Shown in pieces: positions 41,301 to 49,174 of a stretch of 64,000 nucleotides of DNA (position 1 is its first letter; each line of letters begins with the position of its first letter). Source of the stretch: Myxococcus stipitatus (GTDB lineage Bacteria > Myxococcota > Myxococcia > Myxococcales > Myxococcaceae); NCBI RefSeq assembly GCF_021412625.1, contig NZ_JAKCFI010000015.1:1-64000 (forward strand), given 5' to 3'. A program made the position numbers and the translations under genes. A model generated the notes under the pieces. The model was not told where the DNA came from, searched no databases, and was given only the letters and a program-made list of their open reading frames with translations.

Positions 41301-44300
41301 TCCAGCAGCGCCTGGGCGGCCCACGTGTCCTGGGGCTCCTCCAGCCGCAGGCTGCGCAGCGAATCCACCGCGGCGCCCGCCCGGCCCAGCGCCAGCGACA
41401 GCTCGGCCAGCTCGCGGCGGGCCGCGCGGCGCGGCTCTCCGGACAGGCGGGGCCACAGCTCCACCAGCAGGTCCGCGAGCGCCTCGCGCGCCCCGGACTT
41501 GCGGTGCAGCGCGGCCAGCTCCACGCGGGCCTCCAGGTCCTCCGGGGCGCGGGCGCAGTACTCGGCCAGCAGGCGGCGCGCGGCGTCCGCGCGGCCCGCG
41601 CGCACCGCGGCGCTGGCGGCCTTGCGCGTGAGGGCCACCCGCTCCGCCTCGCGAGGCGCGTCCGCGTCCACCGGCGGCAGCGCCAGCACCGCCTCGAAGT
41701 CCTCCAGCGCGGCGCGCGCGTCCGTGGGCAGCCGCAGCTCGCCCCGGCGCTGGCGGGCCGGCGCGAAGGTGGCGTCGCGCTCCAGCGCGTCCGCGAGGAA
41801 GGCCTCCTCCCGGCTCGTCCCCGCCGCGAGCAGCGAGGCGCGGAACAGGAGCTTCGCCCCCGCGCGCGCCTCCGGAATCAACGCGGCCCTGCGCGCGTAC
41901 AGGCGCGCGGCCTCCAGCTTCTCGCCGCGCTCCAGCTCCAGCTCGGCCAGCGACTCCAGCACCTCGGCGGCCAGCGGCCCCTGGGGGCTGGCCTCCAGGG
42001 CCGCCGACAGCCGCAGCAGCGCGGTGGCCTTCTCGCCCCGCTCCAGCAGCGCGCGGGCGCTCTGGAGGAACAGGGGCGCGGCCTCCTCGGCGCGCTCGGC
42101 GCCCATCAGCGCCTGGGCGCGACCCGCCCACAGCTCCGCCAGCGCCTGCGTCTCGCCGGCCTCCGTGTAGAGGGCCTCCAGCCGCGCCGCGAGCGCGTCG
42201 TCCAGCCTGCGCAGCGGCAGGGCCTGCGCGTAGGCGGCGATGGCGCCCTCGCGGTCGCCCAGCATCTCGCACGCGCGGCCCAGCCGGGCCCGCACGTCCG
42301 CCAGCTTCTCCGGCGCCGCGGTGCGCGGCAGCGTCGACAACAGCGTCTCCAGCGCGCGGCGCGCGTGCTCGGGGCGCTCGCAGCGCAGGGACAGGTCGGC
42401 CAGGTCCAGCAGCACGGCGGAGTCCGGCGCCAGCCGCGCGGCCTTCTCCAGCGCCACCAGCGCGTCGCCCACGCGGCCCAGCCGCGCCTCCAGCACGCCG
42501 GCCAGCTCGCGCAGGGCCGCCGCCGCCAGGCGCTTGTCGCCCTGCGCCTCCGCCACGCGCGCGCGCTCCTCCAGCGCCGTGGACAGCCCGGCCATGTCCG
42601 CGCGCTTGCGCTGCAACGCGCACAATTCGCCCAGGGCCGGCAGGTCGTCCGGCTCCGCGCGCAGCACCTCCTGGAGGGCATGCACCGCCAGGTCCAGGTC
42701 GAAGGCCAGGTCGCGCGCGGCCACCGCGAGGCGGCGGTACTTCTGCGCGCGGTCCTTCACGTCCGTGGCCAGCCGCGCCAGCGCCGTCAGGCACCGCGTC
42801 AACAGCGGCCCGTCGCGCCGCGCCTCGGCCAGCGCCAGCAGCGACTCCAGCGCGGGCCGGTGGTCCGCGTCCGCGTCGAGCGCGAGCAGGAGCAGCCGCT
42901 CGGCCTTCTCCGGCTGCTGGAGCCGGCCCCGGTACAGCTCGCCCGCCTCGGCCCACAGCACGGCGCGCTTGCCGGACTCGTCCTGGAGCGCGGCGGCCTT
43001 CTCCAGCGCCTCCGCCAGCTCCTGGCCCTTGCCCGTGGCGCGGAAGTACGGAATCAGCTCCTCGAGCGCCACCGCGTCGCGCGGGTCCAGCGCGAGCGCG
43101 GACTCCAGGTGTTCGCGTCCGCGCGCGGGGTCGCCCAGCCGCGAGCGGTACAGCCGCGCCAGCGCGTGGTGGCTGGCGTGCGCGGCCTGGCGCACGCCCT
43201 CCGAGCGCGGCGCGGGCCCCGCCAGCTCCAGCGCCTGCTGGTAGCCCGACAGCGCCTCCTGCAGCCGGCCCAGGCCCTCCGCCACGCGCGCGGCGGCGAA
43301 CAGCGGCTCCGGCTCGCCGGGCAACAGCGACACCGCCTCGCGGTAGCGCAGCAGCGCGTTCTCCGGCTGCTTCAGGCCCTCTTCCCACACGCGGCCGGCC
43401 ATCAGGTCGGCGTGGCCCACCCGATCCAGCTCGTGCCGGGCCATGGCCACCTCGCGCAGGCGGTCCAGCGCCTTGAGCGCGCGCAGGTGCTCGTCGCCCC
43501 GGTGGCACAACTCGCCCAAGAGCAGCAGCGCGTCCGGGTGGTCGGGGGCCAGGCGCAGCGCGGCCTCGCAGTGCAGCCGCGCGCCGGCGATGTCGTCCTC
43601 CGTCTGCGCGCACAGCCGCGCCAGGTGCACGTGCGCGTCGGCGGCCTCGGCCGGGTCGCGGGCGAGCGCGGCCAGCCGGCGATACGCGCGCACCGCGCCC
43701 GCGCGGTCGCGGGCCTGGTCGGACGCGCGGGCCAGCGCCTTGAGCGACGGCAGGTGGTCGGGCTTGAGCCCCAGCAGCTCGTGCAGCGCCTTCACCGCCA
43801 CTTGCGGCGCGGTGTCGCGCGAGCAGCGCGCGGCGGCCTCGGCGGAGAAGAAGGCCGCGGCCTCCTCGGAGGTGCGGCGCGCCAGGGCACACAGCGCCAG
43901 GTAGCGCTCGGCGGCGCGGGCACCCTCCCCGCGGCGCTCGCGCACCACGGCCTCGCCCCACAGCGCGGCGGGGCTGCGGTCCCTGCGGCGCAGGAGCGTG
44001 GCCGCCACGTCCAGCGCCAGCTCGTGCGACTGCGGGTCCGCCACCAGCAGCGACAGCAGCCGCTCCGCGGCGAAGGGGTGCGCGTCCTGCGCGTCCCCGG
44101 CCTGCAGGTACAACGCGCGCGCCTCGGCCAGCCGGCCCTGGGCCACCAGCGCCTCCGCGTCCGCGAAGGCCCGGGCCCCCTCCAGCGTCAGGAGCAGCTC
44201 CTCGTCCGGCGCGGACGGAGGCGGCAGCCCGCCCGACGCGAAGCGCAACCGCAGCCCGGTGCTGGAGACCTCCGCGGCGGACAGCCGCGCGGTGTCCAGC

Positions 44301-44920
44301 GTGGGCATCTTGTAGCCCCGGCTCACCGCCGCCAGCTGGCACAGCGCCGGCAACACGCGCGTGGAGAACCCCGTCGCGCCGCGCGCCTCCACGTCCGGCA
44401 GGAGCGCCATCGCGCCCACCGCGGCCGACAGCAGCCCCGGCACCTGCACCGACGGCGTGGCGGAGAAGCCGTAGAGCCGGACGTCGTAGAGGTAGACGGC
44501 GAGCCGCTCCCCGTCCGCGTCGAAGGCCAGCTTGAAGGTGAAGGGCGTGCGCTCCGGCGCCGGCAGCCGCCCCTGGCCCTCCAGGTAGCCTGGACGGAAG
44601 TGCAGCCGCAGCTCCTCGATGCCCGCCAGCCGCCCCGCCAGCTCCGCCACCCGCCGCGTCACCAGGTCCGCGTCGATGGACAGCTCCAGGAAGCCGAAGT
44701 TCAGCTTCTTGCGCTGATAACGCGTGGCCCCGGCGCTGACGTTGAAGGGGAAGCTGACGTCCGGAATCTGGAGCGCGAAGTCGGAGATGCGCAGGCCCGG
44801 CATGACCTCGAGCGCGGGGAAGCCCACGAACGCCCTGCGGTCCAGCAGGCGCAGCTCGGGTGCGGCGGCGCGCGCGTCTTGCGCCGCTGTGGGCTTGGAG
44901 GAGTCGCTCTCGTTGGCCAT
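35372..44920 (-). CDS. Giant TPR-repeat protein (3182 residues)
   Basis: One of the largest genes in the window. Residues 1-250 form a non-repetitive N-terminal domain of mixed strands and helices (GLRISDFALQIPDVSFPFNV). From about 255 to 3000 the protein is a nearly unbroken series of degenerate TPR helical pairs, for example EAALRLAPDHPDALLLLGEL and ALELEPDQ-type units, very rich in Ala, Leu, Glu and Arg. The last 180 residues form a separate domain with LVLGAGALACFGPVELGFLC, which recalls M48-peptidase-like domains but without an intact HExxH. No signal peptide or membrane segment is seen, so it is probably a large cytosolic scaffold. It is divergent from the kinase-cyclase gene, 154 bp apart. 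Binding partners cannot be read from the sequence. Confidence 0.88.
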   Translation of the reverse strand: MANESDSSKPTAAQDARAAAPELRLLDRRAFVGFPALEVMPGLRISDFALQIPDVSFPFNVSAGATRYQRKKLNFGFLELSIDADLVTRRVAELAGRLAGIEELRLHFRPGYLEGQGRLPAPERTPFTFKLAFDADGERLAVYLYDVRLYGFSATPSVQVPGLLSAAVGAMALLPDVEARGATGFSTRVLPALCQLAAVSRGYKMPTLDTARLSAAEVSSTGLRLRFASGGLPPPSAPDEELLLTLEGARAFADAEALVAQGRLAEARALYLQAGDAQDAHPFAAERLLSLLVADPQSHELALDVAATLLRRRDRSPAALWGEAVVRERRGEGARAAERYLALCALARRTSEEAAAFFSAEAAARCSRDTAPQVAVKALHELLGLKPDHLPSLKALARASDQARDRAGAVRAYRRLAALARDPAEAADAHVHLARLCAQTEDDIAGARLHCEAALRLAPDHPDALLLLGELCHRGDEHLRALKALDRLREVAMARHELDRVGHADLMAGRVWEEGLKQPENALLRYREAVSLLPGEPEPLFAAARVAEGLGRLQEALSGYQQALELAGPAPRSEGVRQAAHASHHALARLYRSRLGDPARGREHLESALALDPRDAVALEELIPYFRATGKGQELAEALEKAAALQDESGKRAVLWAEAGELYRGRLQQPEKAERLLLLALDADADHRPALESLLALAEARRDGPLLTRCLTALARLATDVKDRAQKYRRLAVAARDLAFDLDLAVHALQEVLRAEPDDLPALGELCALQRKRADMAGLSTALEERARVAEAQGDKRLAAAALRELAGVLEARLGRVGDALVALEKAARLAPDSAVLLDLADLSLRCERPEHARRALETLLSTLPRTAAPEKLADVRARLGRACEMLGDREGAIAAYAQALPLRRLDDALAARLEALYTEAGETQALAELWAGRAQALMGAERAEEAAPLFLQSARALLERGEKATALLRLSAALEASPQGPLAAEVLESLAELELERGEKLEAARLYARRAALIPEARAGAKLLFRASLLAAGTSREEAFLADALERDATFAPARQRRGELRLPTDARAALEDFEAVLALPPVDADAPREAERVALTRKAASAAVRAGRADAARRLLAEYCARAPEDLEARVELAALHRKSGAREALADLLVELWPRLSGEPRRAARRELAELSLALGRAGAAVDSLRSLRLEEPQDTWAAQALLDLLPPPGTGSHDEEAERLELLGALVSTASGEARAELLARRALLHRAAGRVAAARDDFSEAAKLARRPAPLLLALTELARESGDEVVELEVWRRAVAADAQLSTRARERMLALASLLMQKDAREPAREALLGAIALGPADAERCDAFFALAELARRDARPDEEAVALEEASRQGPTPRRVEALLARAALLEARGQPEAAGASLSAALALAPRHAQATVSLQRVLRALEDWKALAELLSTEAPHVAPSEAAAMYLELADLYLERLSQPASAEAALRQALRLTPADASARRRLVALVAGRGELREAAALLETAAESASAQEAAALLREGATYARGAQELDRALKLARKAHALVPATGAELASLAELLYLRGAVQEALPLQEALAAAADFGADAEAAEATWLRLGELAESAGDAKRAMGAYRALLTHRPLCEAAVQHLSGLLEKDDPRGAFEVLVTHARALAPSEDTVRRLVVLAERARAVLADAAVAAELLSRAAGMARSPLPLRRQLAALHRETGRSVELLAELRHVAALSLESGDVGATLAAHAEEARLAEELGRVDEALRSLADARDLLEAQGRAAEAAACERHRAELLRDVKLDLAASEAALDRAFSLAEDLGTARLGAALAERRDDAEAEALWLERALPLLEDAREGAALRLRLARLHLGVLSDAAQAEVYLREALRLDRALSDAEALLSRLLEHDGRLAELAAWYEECAEDAEDAQARAALLQRAAVLYRDRAHRPDAAAAAFIAARAARPDDLDLTAQAAELLHEVKRHADAAEFDAVLLEADPFREPVFARHRAFLEETRDHQSLAELMLRRAQRQPESEAAGSYLAAARAFLAAGARERALLCEDRAFELDPASPEAFERVRERAAGDVRRLAELLSQRAAALPPEEALPLLRERATRLLDAGEVLLAAEAFDAYLGRAGDDVEALSARAELAANSGGPAAARPYDRRLLTVGGDALPVAVRARTWLRLGHASLGANAYHDAADAFEAVVALEPQGERGREALSLLAEVHSRTGNAPGLYRASLQLARNADDTATAEVLYRRAADLFDDPREAIDALLPLARLRPADAVIIDRAVAGLRALGRHGDLLAVYESGAEAAGGARAAELLLAAATVASESLADASAAWELTQRAAEAAPEDATALRALVAGLRTRAEPARLVDALERLVQRVEDADEAAALRLELAGLLGDAGREEAAREVLEQVVARGTAGAGYADALVALEKLLGAVPERRAEVQVARAELASGREKQQLLLAAARAFEAAGRLPDALKAARAAAATEPDVDASLRVAHLYRASGEAPRAARALLQAARQAAPDERPPLLLEAADLWERAGEHGEALEVIERIAAEAPDMLPPAELAERFGRLGAFARAVDVGFAPAMAAGELTDALAMAAQAGDKARTREALWALAALPDADAAHASALAEGLREERDTEGLLELAALSAGRDAAFAVALRDEVLRSARAPVLLRLRALEELASDAGFAPRLALLLPHLGEQPEVLADALLHRVRALPVDAREEALAMAAEGWPARRKALLRERHALEVELGRFEAAARTLSRLVEVEEDARARAALRLERGELLLSPLEQPAEARAEFERALEDDGATLPALRHLLALVDESREPSVFVSLAQRLAVEEGPDAALPHRERLADAYEALGQVADAAAQLEALPETEERLARRARLAEQRGLTGEALQLRERLTDEPAVLESILRGYLDAQLVSPAARLTERLADAGTLSPEGLRLAAERLSPVPEGAPLAARLWPELLRAQPLDVDGWTLFAEALRGLGQTEAAERADGIGAALASSTATAHAVSMLPLAVPTGFEHPVPPGALGVTQERFPRLFAALRPLLASLGAGGLRVCVDPTGGVEAYLASPEVLVLGAGALACFGPVELGFLCALALALGEAGVKLARPGAVPGLEAAAVKAFEAVPASLAAGRVLALLDDEVRGSDPSRVDVGAVLARGGAFRAVALSVLGRG

Positions 44921-44966
44921 CGCGGGAGCCTGGACGCTACCACGTCCTCCAAGCCCCCGAAATTTC

Positions 44967-44982
44967 TGGCAAACCCCTTGCC
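44967..44982. promoter_or_regulatory. Symmetric GGCAA-N5-TTGCC element with sigma-54 spacing
   Basis: TGGCAAACCCCTTGC (44967-44981, plus strand) matches the sigma-54 -24/-12 consensus TGGCA-N6-TTGC with correct spacing, pointing to the kinase gene at 45075. Because the element is an inverted repeat (GGCAA-ACCCC-TTGCC), the minus strand reads AGGCAAGGGGTTTGC, which also fits and points to the TPR gene at 44920. It may be a bidirectional sigma-54 promoter or the operator of a dimeric regulator. Confidence 0.45.
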
Positions 44983-45074
44983 TGGTGGCCAGACGACGGT
45001 CCCGGGGGTCCTGGGGACGGGCACATGCGGTTCGTCATGCGTCCGGGACCGAAGTCGGACAAGATGCGCCCGGC

Positions 45075-47654
45075 GTGCTGGCCCCCGACTCCCTCGTCCT
45101 CGACGGTCGCTTCCGGGTCCTCCGTCCGTTGGGTTCGGGCGGAATGGGTGAAGTGTACCTGGGCGAGCAGGTCTCGCTGGGCCGCAAGGTGGCCATCAAG
45201 GTCCTCCACCACGACCTCAACGCCCAGCCCGGCATGGCGGAGCGCTTCAAGCGGGAGGCCCGCCTGTTGTCCGCGGTGGAGCACCCCGCCGTCGTCCGCA
45301 TCGTCGACTTCGGCGAGTCGGGCGATCACGCCTGCCTCGTCATGGAGTTCGTCGAGGGCGAGAGCCTCTACGACGTGCTCACCACCGGGGGCCCGCTGCC
45401 GCCGGGGCGCGCCCTGCCCCTGCTCCAGCAGCTCGCCGAGGGGCTCGCCGCCATCCACGACAAGGGCATCATCCACCGCGACCTGAAGCCGGAGAACGTC
45501 TTCATCTCCCCCGGCGCGCGCGGGGAGCAGGCGCGGCTGCTCGACTTCGGCATCGCCCGGCTGGTGGAGCCGGACGCGCAGAGCAACGTCAGCCAGATAG
45601 GCGTGGTGCTGGGCACCCCCGAATACCTCTCGCCGGAGCAGGCGGTGGGCGCGAAGGTGGACACGCGCAGCGACCTCTACACCTTCGGCGTGCTCATCTA
45701 CCGCGTGTTGTCCGGGCGCCTGCCCTTCGATGGCCCCCAGGCCCGGCACTACCTGTCGCAGCACGCCTCGCACGCGCCCCTGCCGTTGGACAGGGCGGCG
45801 CCCGGCCTGACGCGCTACATCGGCCTGCTGTCGCTGGTGATGAAGCTGTTGGAGAAGGACCCGGCCCGGCGCCCCCAGAGCGCGCACGAGCTGGCGGACG
45901 CGCTGGCCGCCGCGCACGCGTCGCTCTCCGCGCTCACCCCCGGACTGGGGACGCCGTCGTACAGCGGCTCGCACGCGCCCGTCACCACGCCCTCGGGCAC
46001 GTCCGTCTTCGGCGCCGCCGACACGCCGGGAAGCTCGGGCCGAAGCGGCACCGCCGTCTTCGCCGGTGCCCCCGCGCCGAGCCACGGCACCGCCGCGTTC
46101 GGCGTGGCGAGGACGGCCACGGGAAACGACCTGCCCCTCCCCGCGCCCGTGGCGATGCGCACGGGCACCGCCGCCTTCGGCACCCGCCCCTCCGGGGGCA
46201 CGCCGTCGCTGTCCGGCAGCACCTCCCCGGTGAAGCCGCAGAACCTCACGGTGATGCTCACCGACCTGCAGGGCTTCACCGAGCGCACCAGCCGCCAGAC
46301 GCACGAAGAGAACGCGCGGATGCTGGAGACGCACGACCGGCTCCTGCTCTCGCTGGTGAAGGAGCACGAGGGCCGGCTGGTGCAGAAGCGCGGCGACGCG
46401 CTGCTCGTGGTGTTCCGCTCCCCCACCTCGGCCGTGCTGTGCGGCATGGCCATGCAGGACCGGCTGTGGCGGCACAACCAGACGGTGCCGGAGGAGGAGA
46501 AGCTCCACGTGCGCGTGTGCCTGCACGCGGGCGAGGTGCTGCTGACGGCCGACACCGTCCTGGGCGAGCCCATGGAGGTGGTGGAGGCGGTGGAGCATGT
46601 TGCCGTCGCGGGCGAGGTCACCTTCACCGAGGCGGTGAACCTGGCGCGCAATCGCGCCGAGGCGGACGTCGAGCCGCGCGGCACCATCCACCTGCCCGGC
46701 CGCGAGGAGCAGCTCCAGCTCTACCGCGTGCGCCAGGCGTCGGAGGGCCCGCCGTTCGGCGACCGCTTCGACCGCCAGGGCGGCCTCGTCGCGAGGCTCT
46801 TGCCCGCGCTCCAGCGCACCCGACAGAAGGCCCTCGCGCCCCTCACCCACCTGCGCGCCGTCCCCCTGAGGGAGGGGGCCAGGAGCACCCTCTCCTCCGT
46901 GCGCGCCCAGCTGTCGCCCGGGAAGCTGGCCGGGCACGCGCGCGCGAGCGCGGCGTGGGCGCGCGCGAAGCCGCGTCAGGCGGCGGCCGTGGCCGGGGCG
47001 CTGGTGCTGCTCGGCGGGGGTATCGCGGTGGTGGCGCACCTGAACAGCCCGGCCGTGCGCGCCATGTCCCTCCTCCAGGAGGGCAGGACGAACGAGGCGC
47101 TGGCGGTGCTGGACGGGGCCTCGAGCGACGACCAGAAGCAGCCCTCGGTGCGACGCGCGCTCGCGGCGGTGCACCACGCGCTCGGCAACCACGACAAGGA
47201 GCAGGCGCTGCTCGCCACGCTGGATGGTGACGACCGCGCGGCGGTGGAGGACCGCGTGCTCGACGGGCTCGCCGAGGACTTCGGCGAGCGCGAGGGCGAC
47301 AACGGCCTGCGCAGGCTGCTGTCCAACATCCCGAAGGAGCGGGTGCGCCCCTACTTCCTGGACCTCGCCCGGGGCGCGTACTCCGCGCGCCAGTGGGGCG
47401 CCCTGCGCTACCTGGAGTACGTCCAGGCGACGGAGGGCATCGACCTGGTGGAGGCCTACGTCAAGGCGCTGGAGGGCAAGGACTGCAACCCGCGCAGGCT
47501 CGCCGCGAAGCGCCTGGGCACCCTGGGCAACGCGGACGCGCTCCCCGCGCTCATCCGCGTCGCCGAGCCCACCACCAAGGGCAACGACTGCGGCCGGGAC
47601 GACGCCAACCGCGCCATCCAGGCCATCCAGAAGTCCCGCAAGGAGCCTCGCTAG
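45075..47654 (+). CDS. Ser/Thr protein kinase fused to a class III cyclase-like domain
   Basis: An 859-residue membrane protein. Residues 11-275 are an active-looking Hanks kinase: GSGGMGEVY, VAIK (K42), HRDLKPEN (D136), DFG (158) and GTPEYLSPEQ. Residues 305-372 form a linker with four GTAxFG-type repeats. Residues 389-555 are a class III nucleotide-cyclase fold with both metal Asp kept (LTDLQGFT, D397; QKRGDALLVVF, D441). However the usual VNxAxR motif reads EVVEAVE, so the transition-state Asn and Arg appear lost. A membrane segment lies at about 636-655, followed by a helical C-terminal region with HEAT-like LAAKRLGTLGNADALPALIR. The start is GTG at 45075, the only usable in-frame start before the kinase. 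Its stop shares bases with that of the convergent lipoprotein gene. Confidence 0.88.
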   Translation: MLAPDSLVLDGRFRVLRPLGSGGMGEVYLGEQVSLGRKVAIKVLHHDLNAQPGMAERFKREARLLSAVEHPAVVRIVDFGESGDHACLVMEFVEGESLYDVLTTGGPLPPGRALPLLQQLAEGLAAIHDKGIIHRDLKPENVFISPGARGEQARLLDFGIARLVEPDAQSNVSQIGVVLGTPEYLSPEQAVGAKVDTRSDLYTFGVLIYRVLSGRLPFDGPQARHYLSQHASHAPLPLDRAAPGLTRYIGLLSLVMKLLEKDPARRPQSAHELADALAAAHASLSALTPGLGTPSYSGSHAPVTTPSGTSVFGAADTPGSSGRSGTAVFAGAPAPSHGTAAFGVARTATGNDLPLPAPVAMRTGTAAFGTRPSGGTPSLSGSTSPVKPQNLTVMLTDLQGFTERTSRQTHEENARMLETHDRLLLSLVKEHEGRLVQKRGDALLVVFRSPTSAVLCGMAMQDRLWRHNQTVPEEEKLHVRVCLHAGEVLLTADTVLGEPMEVVEAVEHVAVAGEVTFTEAVNLARNRAEADVEPRGTIHLPGREEQLQLYRVRQASEGPPFGDRFDRQGGLVARLLPALQRTRQKALAPLTHLRAVPLREGARSTLSSVRAQLSPGKLAGHARASAAWARAKPRQAAAVAGALVLLGGGIAVVAHLNSPAVRAMSLLQEGRTNEALAVLDGASSDDQKQPSVRRALAAVHHALGNHDKEQALLATLDGDDRAAVEDRVLDGLAEDFGEREGDNGLRRLLSNIPKERVRPYFLDLARGAYSARQWGALRYLEYVQATEGIDLVEAYVKALEGKDCNPRRLAAKRLGTLGNADALPALIRVAEPTTKGNDCGRDDANRAIQAIQKSRKEPR

Positions 47655-48079
47655 TCGTCGTGCCGCGCGTGGCCGCGCTTCTTGCCCCGCCCGTGGCCAT
47701 GGCCATGACCGTGGTCGTCCCAGTCGTCATCGTCCCAGTCGCGCCGCTCCTTCATCTTCTCGTCCACGTCGATGAGGCGGCGGGACCAGGCGTCAAACTC
47801 GAACTCCACCTTGCCGCGTCGGTTCCGACTGGAGGCGAAGAACTCCACCTCCCACCGGTCCCGCCCCTTGCGGTCGACGTCCTTGAGACGACACTCGTAG
47901 CCCCGTGAGCGGCACTGCCGGAAGCCCAGGTCCACGGCCTCGTCGCGAGACATGGCCACCGGACGTGGCGGAGGCGGAGGCGGGTGCTCCGGCGCGGGAC
48001 GCGGCGAGCGCGTGTGGACGACACACCCCGAGGCGAGCAGCAGGCTGCCGACAAGCAGAACGATTCGCATGCCCGACAT
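47651..48079 (-). CDS. PepSY-like lipoprotein with His/Asp-rich tail
   Basis: A 142-residue lipoprotein: signal ending LLASGC, a Pro-rich linker, then a small domain (EAVDLGFRQCRSRGYECRLK ... GKVEFEFDAWSRRLIDVDEK) resembling PepSY, which often inhibits or chaperones secreted enzymes. The last 30 residues (RDWDDDDWDDHGHGHGHGRG and more) are rich in Asp and His and could bind divalent metal. Start at 48079 or the ATG at 48070; the first is used here. Its stop overlaps the kinase stop on the opposite strand (CTAG). Confidence 0.75.
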   Translation of the reverse strand: MSGMRIVLLVGSLLLASGCVVHTRSPRPAPEHPPPPPPRPVAMSRDEAVDLGFRQCRSRGYECRLKDVDRKGRDRWEVEFFASSRNRRGKVEFEFDAWSRRLIDVDEKMKERRDWDDDDWDDHGHGHGHGRGKKRGHARHDD

Positions 48080-48138
48080 GACGCAACAGCCGTCGTGCTG
48101 TTCAAAGCCACGCGGGGTGCGGGCCGTCCGCTGGAAAA

Positions 48139-49143
48139 CTACAACCCGTCGGGAGACGCGAACGCCACGAAGAGCTCGCCCGTGAGATACGCGCGGGAGT
48201 GCTTCGTCGCGGGGCGCAGGTAGTCGTTCACCACGGGGCCGCCCTCGGCGAGCTGGTGCTTCTCCGGGAACGCCAGGTTCATCCGGCTGCGGGCCACGCC
48301 CTTGCTGCCCCGGTGGATGAAGGTGATGGTGCCATCGTCGCCCAGGCTCTCCACCACGCCGACATGGGTCATCCCGTCGTTGCGCCGCCCGTCGCGGTTG
48401 CGGTCATACGTCTCGCGGAAGAAGACGAGGTCGCCCGGGCGAGGCGCGCGGTGATGGAGGCGGCCGGACTCCGTCGCGCGGCGGAAGATGGCGGAGACCG
48501 CGTTCTCCCCCGCGAGGAAGCCATGGGCGACCAGGTCGATGCCCGCGGACAGGTACGCCAGCCGCACGAAGCCCGAGCAGTCGTTGGGCACGCCCCGGCT
48601 GACGCGGCTCAGGTTGCGCTCCCCCACCAGCTGGATGGAGCGGTTGACGATGAGTCGCGCGAACTGCATCGGCGTGCGGTACGCCGACCAGAAGCCCTCC
48701 ACGTCCGACGACGGGTCGGTGACGAGCGCCACCGCCTCCAGCGCCGCGGCCACCACGCCCGTCACGAGGGGGCGCGTCTTCTCCTCCGCGACGACCGCGG
48801 ACACCACCGCCGGCGTCTTGTCCTCACGCGTGGGCTCGGGGGCGGACGTCGCGACCCGCGCTTCCGCCGCGGCCTTCTGCTCGGGCTCCATCGCCACGGG
48901 AGCGGCGGCCACTCCCGGCGGCGGCGCGATGGGCCCGGGGGCCTCGGCCCGCGTCGGCGCGGCGATGCCCGCGGGCGCCTCGACCACCACGTCCGGTGCA
49001 CGGGCTGAAGTGACACGCCCCGCCTCGAGGGGTTTCACGGTGGCGCAGCCGACGAGGGCACACAGCGGGACGGTGACGAACAGGTGCAGACGGAACAACC
49101 GCGGTCCTCCCGGAGACGTTTGGGGGACCGCATTCAATCCCAC
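48139..49143 (-). CDS. NlpC/P60-type lipoprotein cysteine peptidase
   Basis: A 334-residue lipoprotein (lipobox ALVGC, C33) with a long Ala/Pro/Val-rich linker to about residue 110. The C-terminal domain has NDCSGFVRLAYLSAG (C189), RPGDLVFF, MTHVGVVE (H260) and ITFIHRGS (H277), as in NlpC/P60 peptidases that cut peptidoglycan stem peptides. It probably acts on the cell's own wall during growth or on prey wall. The start is GTG at 49143; a TTG two codons later with AGGTGG upstream is an alternative. It lies 31 bp after the giant membrane protein gene in the same direction. Confidence 0.82.
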   Translation of the reverse strand: MGLNAVPQTSPGGPRLFRLHLFVTVPLCALVGCATVKPLEAGRVTSARAPDVVVEAPAGIAAPTRAEAPGPIAPPPGVAAAPVAMEPEQKAAAEARVATSAPEPTREDKTPAVVSAVVAEEKTRPLVTGVVAAALEAVALVTDPSSDVEGFWSAYRTPMQFARLIVNRSIQLVGERNLSRVSRGVPNDCSGFVRLAYLSAGIDLVAHGFLAGENAVSAIFRRATESGRLHHRAPRPGDLVFFRETYDRNRDGRRNDGMTHVGVVESLGDDGTITFIHRGSKGVARSRMNLAFPEKHQLAEGGPVVNDYLRPATKHSRAYLTGELFVAFASPDGL

Positions 49144-49174
49144 CTTTCGGGTCCGCCGCCAAGAACTCGAAGTG

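Noticed and set aside
37421..45151. Very long open frame on the plus strand opposite the TPR gene
   Set aside because: It has no domain or start signal and is rich in Arg, Gln and His, the pattern produced by the antisense of Ala/Leu/Glu-rich GC-rich genes. The minus-strand TPR frame is clearly the real one.
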